Below, one piece after another: positions 30,606 to 32,670 of a stretch of 32,670 bases of DNA. Within the stretch, counting starts at the first letter, position 1. Every line of letters starts with the position of its first letter. The translations under genes and the position numbers were made by a program. The notes under the pieces were generated by a model. The model had not been told where the DNA came from and did not search any database. It saw nothing but the letters and a program-made list of their open reading frames with translations. This stretch comes from Leptolyngbya sp. DLM2.Bin27 (GTDB lineage Bacteria > Cyanobacteriota > Cyanobacteriia > Phormidesmidales > Phormidesmidaceae), in the NCBI GenBank assembly GCA_007694115.1, contig RECJ01000199.1:1-32670 (forward strand), in the 5' to 3' direction.

Positions 30606-32670
30606 ATGCCTGAATCTCTCACCCGTGGCAACGAACAGGTGATGCCCAGAATCACCCTGGGTCTGCTAGAGCAATTTTTGCGTCAGTACGCCCAGCAGCA
30701 CCAGCTCACTCTGCTAACCCCGGCAGACTCGCCCGCCAACAGCGCTGACGATGAGTTTTGGTGCTTACTGGGGCCAACGCTGTCTCTAATAGTGATCGCC
30801 CGCACCCCTGAGGCTAAGGACGATGGTCAAGCCTCGATCCAGACTGACCCGCCCGACTTAGCCAGCCTCGTTTTCGTCAGCCTCACTACCGAGGTTTCAG
30901 AGGTGGCAGCCTTTTTGGCCCAGCAGGGCCTATCCCCAGGCAACTTAGCCACCACCAGCCTGTCGGCCCTGAGCCAGTTTATGCTGGCCTGGATGGGGGT
31001 TTGGGCCGAGGCCAGTGCCACCGATCATACCCAATCGGTCATCGACCGCCAGCACGAGCGTCGCCTGCTGCTCAACCAGGTCATCACCAAAATTCAGGGC
31101 AGCCTAGAGCTAGCCGAGATTTTAGAGACCACCGTGGCCGAGGTGCGGCAGTTTCTCCAGGCCGATCGCCTGCTGATCTACCAGTTTGACTCCAGCCCAT
31201 CGGCCACCGTTAAGCCCATGGATGGCGGCAAGGCCTACCGCTTGTCCGCAACGTCTCTGCCCCACAAAAAATCAGCCGACGTAGGCTACATCACCTACGA
31301 GTCACGGTCGAGCGATCGCCTCGCCTCGGTGCTCCACTACACCGAAGGCCTGTGCTTTCAGCGCCACGCCCAGGCCCCCCACCAGGGGGTGCGCTACCGC
31401 CAGGGTGAGACCGTAGTCATCGATGACGTGATGCAGGCCTATCAACATGCCCCCTGCATGATGACGTTTTTGACCCAGATGGAAGTTAAGTCAAAGGCTG
31501 TGGCCCCAATTTTGGTCGGGCAAAAGCTCTGGGGGCTGCTGATTGTGCACCAGTGCGCCTATCAGCGCCACTGGCAGCCCTGGGAAACTGAGCTATTGCA
31601 GCACATTGCCGAGCACCTGGCGATCGCCATCCACCAGGCCCAGCTCTACCACCAGCTCCAGGGGCAGACCAAAAACCTCGAAGTCTGCGTCATCGAGCGC
31701 ACTCAAAATCTGCGCGATGCCCTGGTGGCCGCCGAGGCCGCCAACCGGGCCAAGAGCGAATTTCTCGCCACTATGAGCCACGAGCTGCGCACCCCCTTGA
31801 CCTACATCATCGGCATGTCGGCCACCCTGCTGCGCTGGTCGCTGGGAGATCTCTCACCCCGTCAGCGCGACTACCTCACCACGATTCAGGCCAGCGGCGA
31901 GCAGCTGCTGCGGATCATCAACGACATCCTCGACGTGTCAAAAATTGAGGCCGGGCGCACCATGCTCGAGGTGCGCCCATTTTCCCTGATCTCGGTGTGC
32001 CGCCAGAGCGTCGATGCCTACCGCAACGACGCTGCCCAAAACGGCATAGACATCGCCCTCGACCTCAAGCTGGTCAATGGTCAAGATACCTTTGTGGCCG
32101 ACCCTCGGCGGGTGCGCCAGATCTTAGCCAACCTGCTCAGCAATGCCGTCAAGTTTACGCCCGCCGAGGGCAAGGTCACCCTGCGGGTGCGCCGAGAGCA
32201 AAACGACGCTGTCTTTCAGATTGAAGACACCGGCATCGGCATTGCGGCAACGGCCCAACCCCGGCTGTTTGAAAAATTTCAGCAGCTCGAAAACGTCCGC
32301 CAGCGAGAACACCAGGGTACTGGGCTAGGCCTCGCCCTGACCAAACAGATCGTCGAACTCCACGGCGGCTCGATCAAAGTCAGCTCAGAGGTGGGGGTCG
32401 GATCGGTCTTTACCGTGCGCATTCCCCAGCAGCAGGCGGCCACCCTGGCAGAGCCAGAGACAGCACCACCCCTTGAGCCCATCGGCGGGCGCATCGTGCT
32501 GGTTGAGGACAACGAAGAAACCGCCAGCCTGATCTGTGATATGCTCACCGCCGCTGCCTACCAAGTGATCTGGGTGGTGGATGGATCGCAGGTGGTCGAC
32601 CAGGTCAAGCTCCTCCAGCCGGCCGCCGTGATCATCAGCCTCACCCTAGCCAGCGACGACGGCAACGATA
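30606..32670 (+). CDS. GAF-HisKA-HATPase-REC hybrid histidine kinase, C-terminus cut off
   Basis: The frame is open for 688 codons from the ATG at 30606 and runs off the window. Residues 1-150 have no recognised domain. A phytochrome-type GAF domain follows (about 165-345), with [17 protein letters not shown] (C250), PCMM (C284) and [11 protein letters not shown] coiled linker leads to HisKA with H392 in [13 protein letters not shown], HATPase_c ([36 protein letters not shown]) and a receiver domain ([12 protein letters not shown]...). At the receiver phospho-acceptor position the sequence reads VIISLTLAS, with Ser where Asp is normal. The two GAF cysteines align with those of DXCF cyanobacteriochromes, but the His after the second Cys is Met, so bilin binding is uncertain. 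The partner is unknown. The start has AAGG directly before ATG; a downstream ATG at 30642 is possible. Confidence 0.9.
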   Translation, partial: MPESLTRGNEQVMPRITLGLLEQFLRQYAQQHQLTLLTPADSPANSADDEFWCLLGPTLSLIVIARTPEAKDDGQASIQTDPPDLASLVFVSLTTEVSEVAAFLAQQGLSPGNLATTSLSALSQFMLAWMGVWAEASATDHTQSVIDRQHERRLLLNQVITKIQGSLELAEILETTVAEVRQFLQADRLLIYQFDSSPSATVKPMDGGKAYRLSATSLPHKKSADVGYITYESRSSDRLASVLHYTEGLCFQRHAQAPHQGVRYRQGETVVIDDVMQAYQHAPCMMTFLTQMEVKSKAVAPILVGQKLWGLLIVHQCAYQRHWQPWETELLQHIAEHLAIAIHQAQLYHQLQGQTKNLEVCVIERTQNLRDALVAAEAANRAKSEFLATMSHELRTPLTYIIGMSATLLRWSLGDLSPRQRDYLTTIQASGEQLLRIINDILDVSKIEAGRTMLEVRPFSLISVCRQSVDAYRNDAAQNGIDIALDLKLVNGQDTFVADPRRVRQILANLLSNAVKFTPAEGKVTLRVRREQNDAVFQIEDTGIGIAATAQPRLFEKFQQLENVRQREHQGTGLGLALTKQIVELHGGSIKVSSEVGVGSVFTVRIPQQQAATLAEPETAPPLEPIGGRIVLVEDNEETASLICDMLTAAAYQVIWVVDGSQVVDQVKLLQPAAVIISLTLASDDGND

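Overview
The window is cyanobacterial chromosomal DNA from a GC-rich genome. Evidence is the frequent HIP1 octamer GCGATCGC (for example 4733-4740), a plastid-lipid-associated (PAP/fibrillin) protein, pentapeptide-repeat and DUF4058 proteins, CobN, GlcF, a GAF-type hybrid histidine kinase, and several families of short palindromic or heptameric repeats typical of filamentous cyanobacteria. A Leptolyngbya/Nodosilinea/Phormidium-like organism is my inference; nothing here fixes the genus. No rRNA, tRNA, CRISPR array, intact transposase or phage gene was recognised.

Layout: (1) 0-5.4 kb: glcF (glycolate dehydrogenase Fe-S subunit) and a PAP/fibrillin gene on +, converging on a two-gene minus operon (PHP-domain phosphoesterase, then alpha/beta hydrolase), followed by a divergent HExxH metalloprotease-like gene. 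(2) 5.4-10.8 kb, all +: a secreted pentapeptide-repeat protein, gcvT, gcvH, a large membrane-anchored helical-repeat protein of unknown function and a small acidic protein. (3) 10.8-15.8 kb, minus: a signalling cluster. A REC-PAS-PAS-PAS-HisKA-HATPase kinase overlaps by ATGA the start of a decayed Rcp1-type response regulator, and a REC-PAS-GGDEF-EAL protein follows. (4) 16-20.8 kb, minus: a SagB-type double nitroreductase, gamma-glutamyltransferase flanked by two copies of a multi-hairpin repeat, and an FMN-binding PPOX-like protein. (5) 20.9-26.4 kb: a Ca2+/Na+ antiporter and an Hsp70-like ATPase on +, a DUF697-type GTPase on -, and a DUF4058 protein on +. (6) 26.4-32.7 kb: a very long cobN on -, interrupted in frame by three different repeat elements, and a divergent GAF-HisKA-HATPase-REC kinase cut by the window end.

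Functional links: GlcF, GcvT and GcvH all belong to the photorespiratory C2 route (glycolate to glyoxylate; glycine to serine and C1 units), but they are not one operon and GcvP is not in the window. The kinase, relic regulator and GGDEF/EAL gene look like a former three-protein phosphorelay to cyclic-di-GMP whose middle member has been lost. The most unusual features are repeat-driven: repeats inside cobN reading frame, an 11-bp tandem expansion that frameshifts the response regulator, REP-like hairpin elements bracketing ggt with compensatory stem changes, and a MITE-like family in three copies. I did not find a convincing new multi-gene defence or metabolic system.
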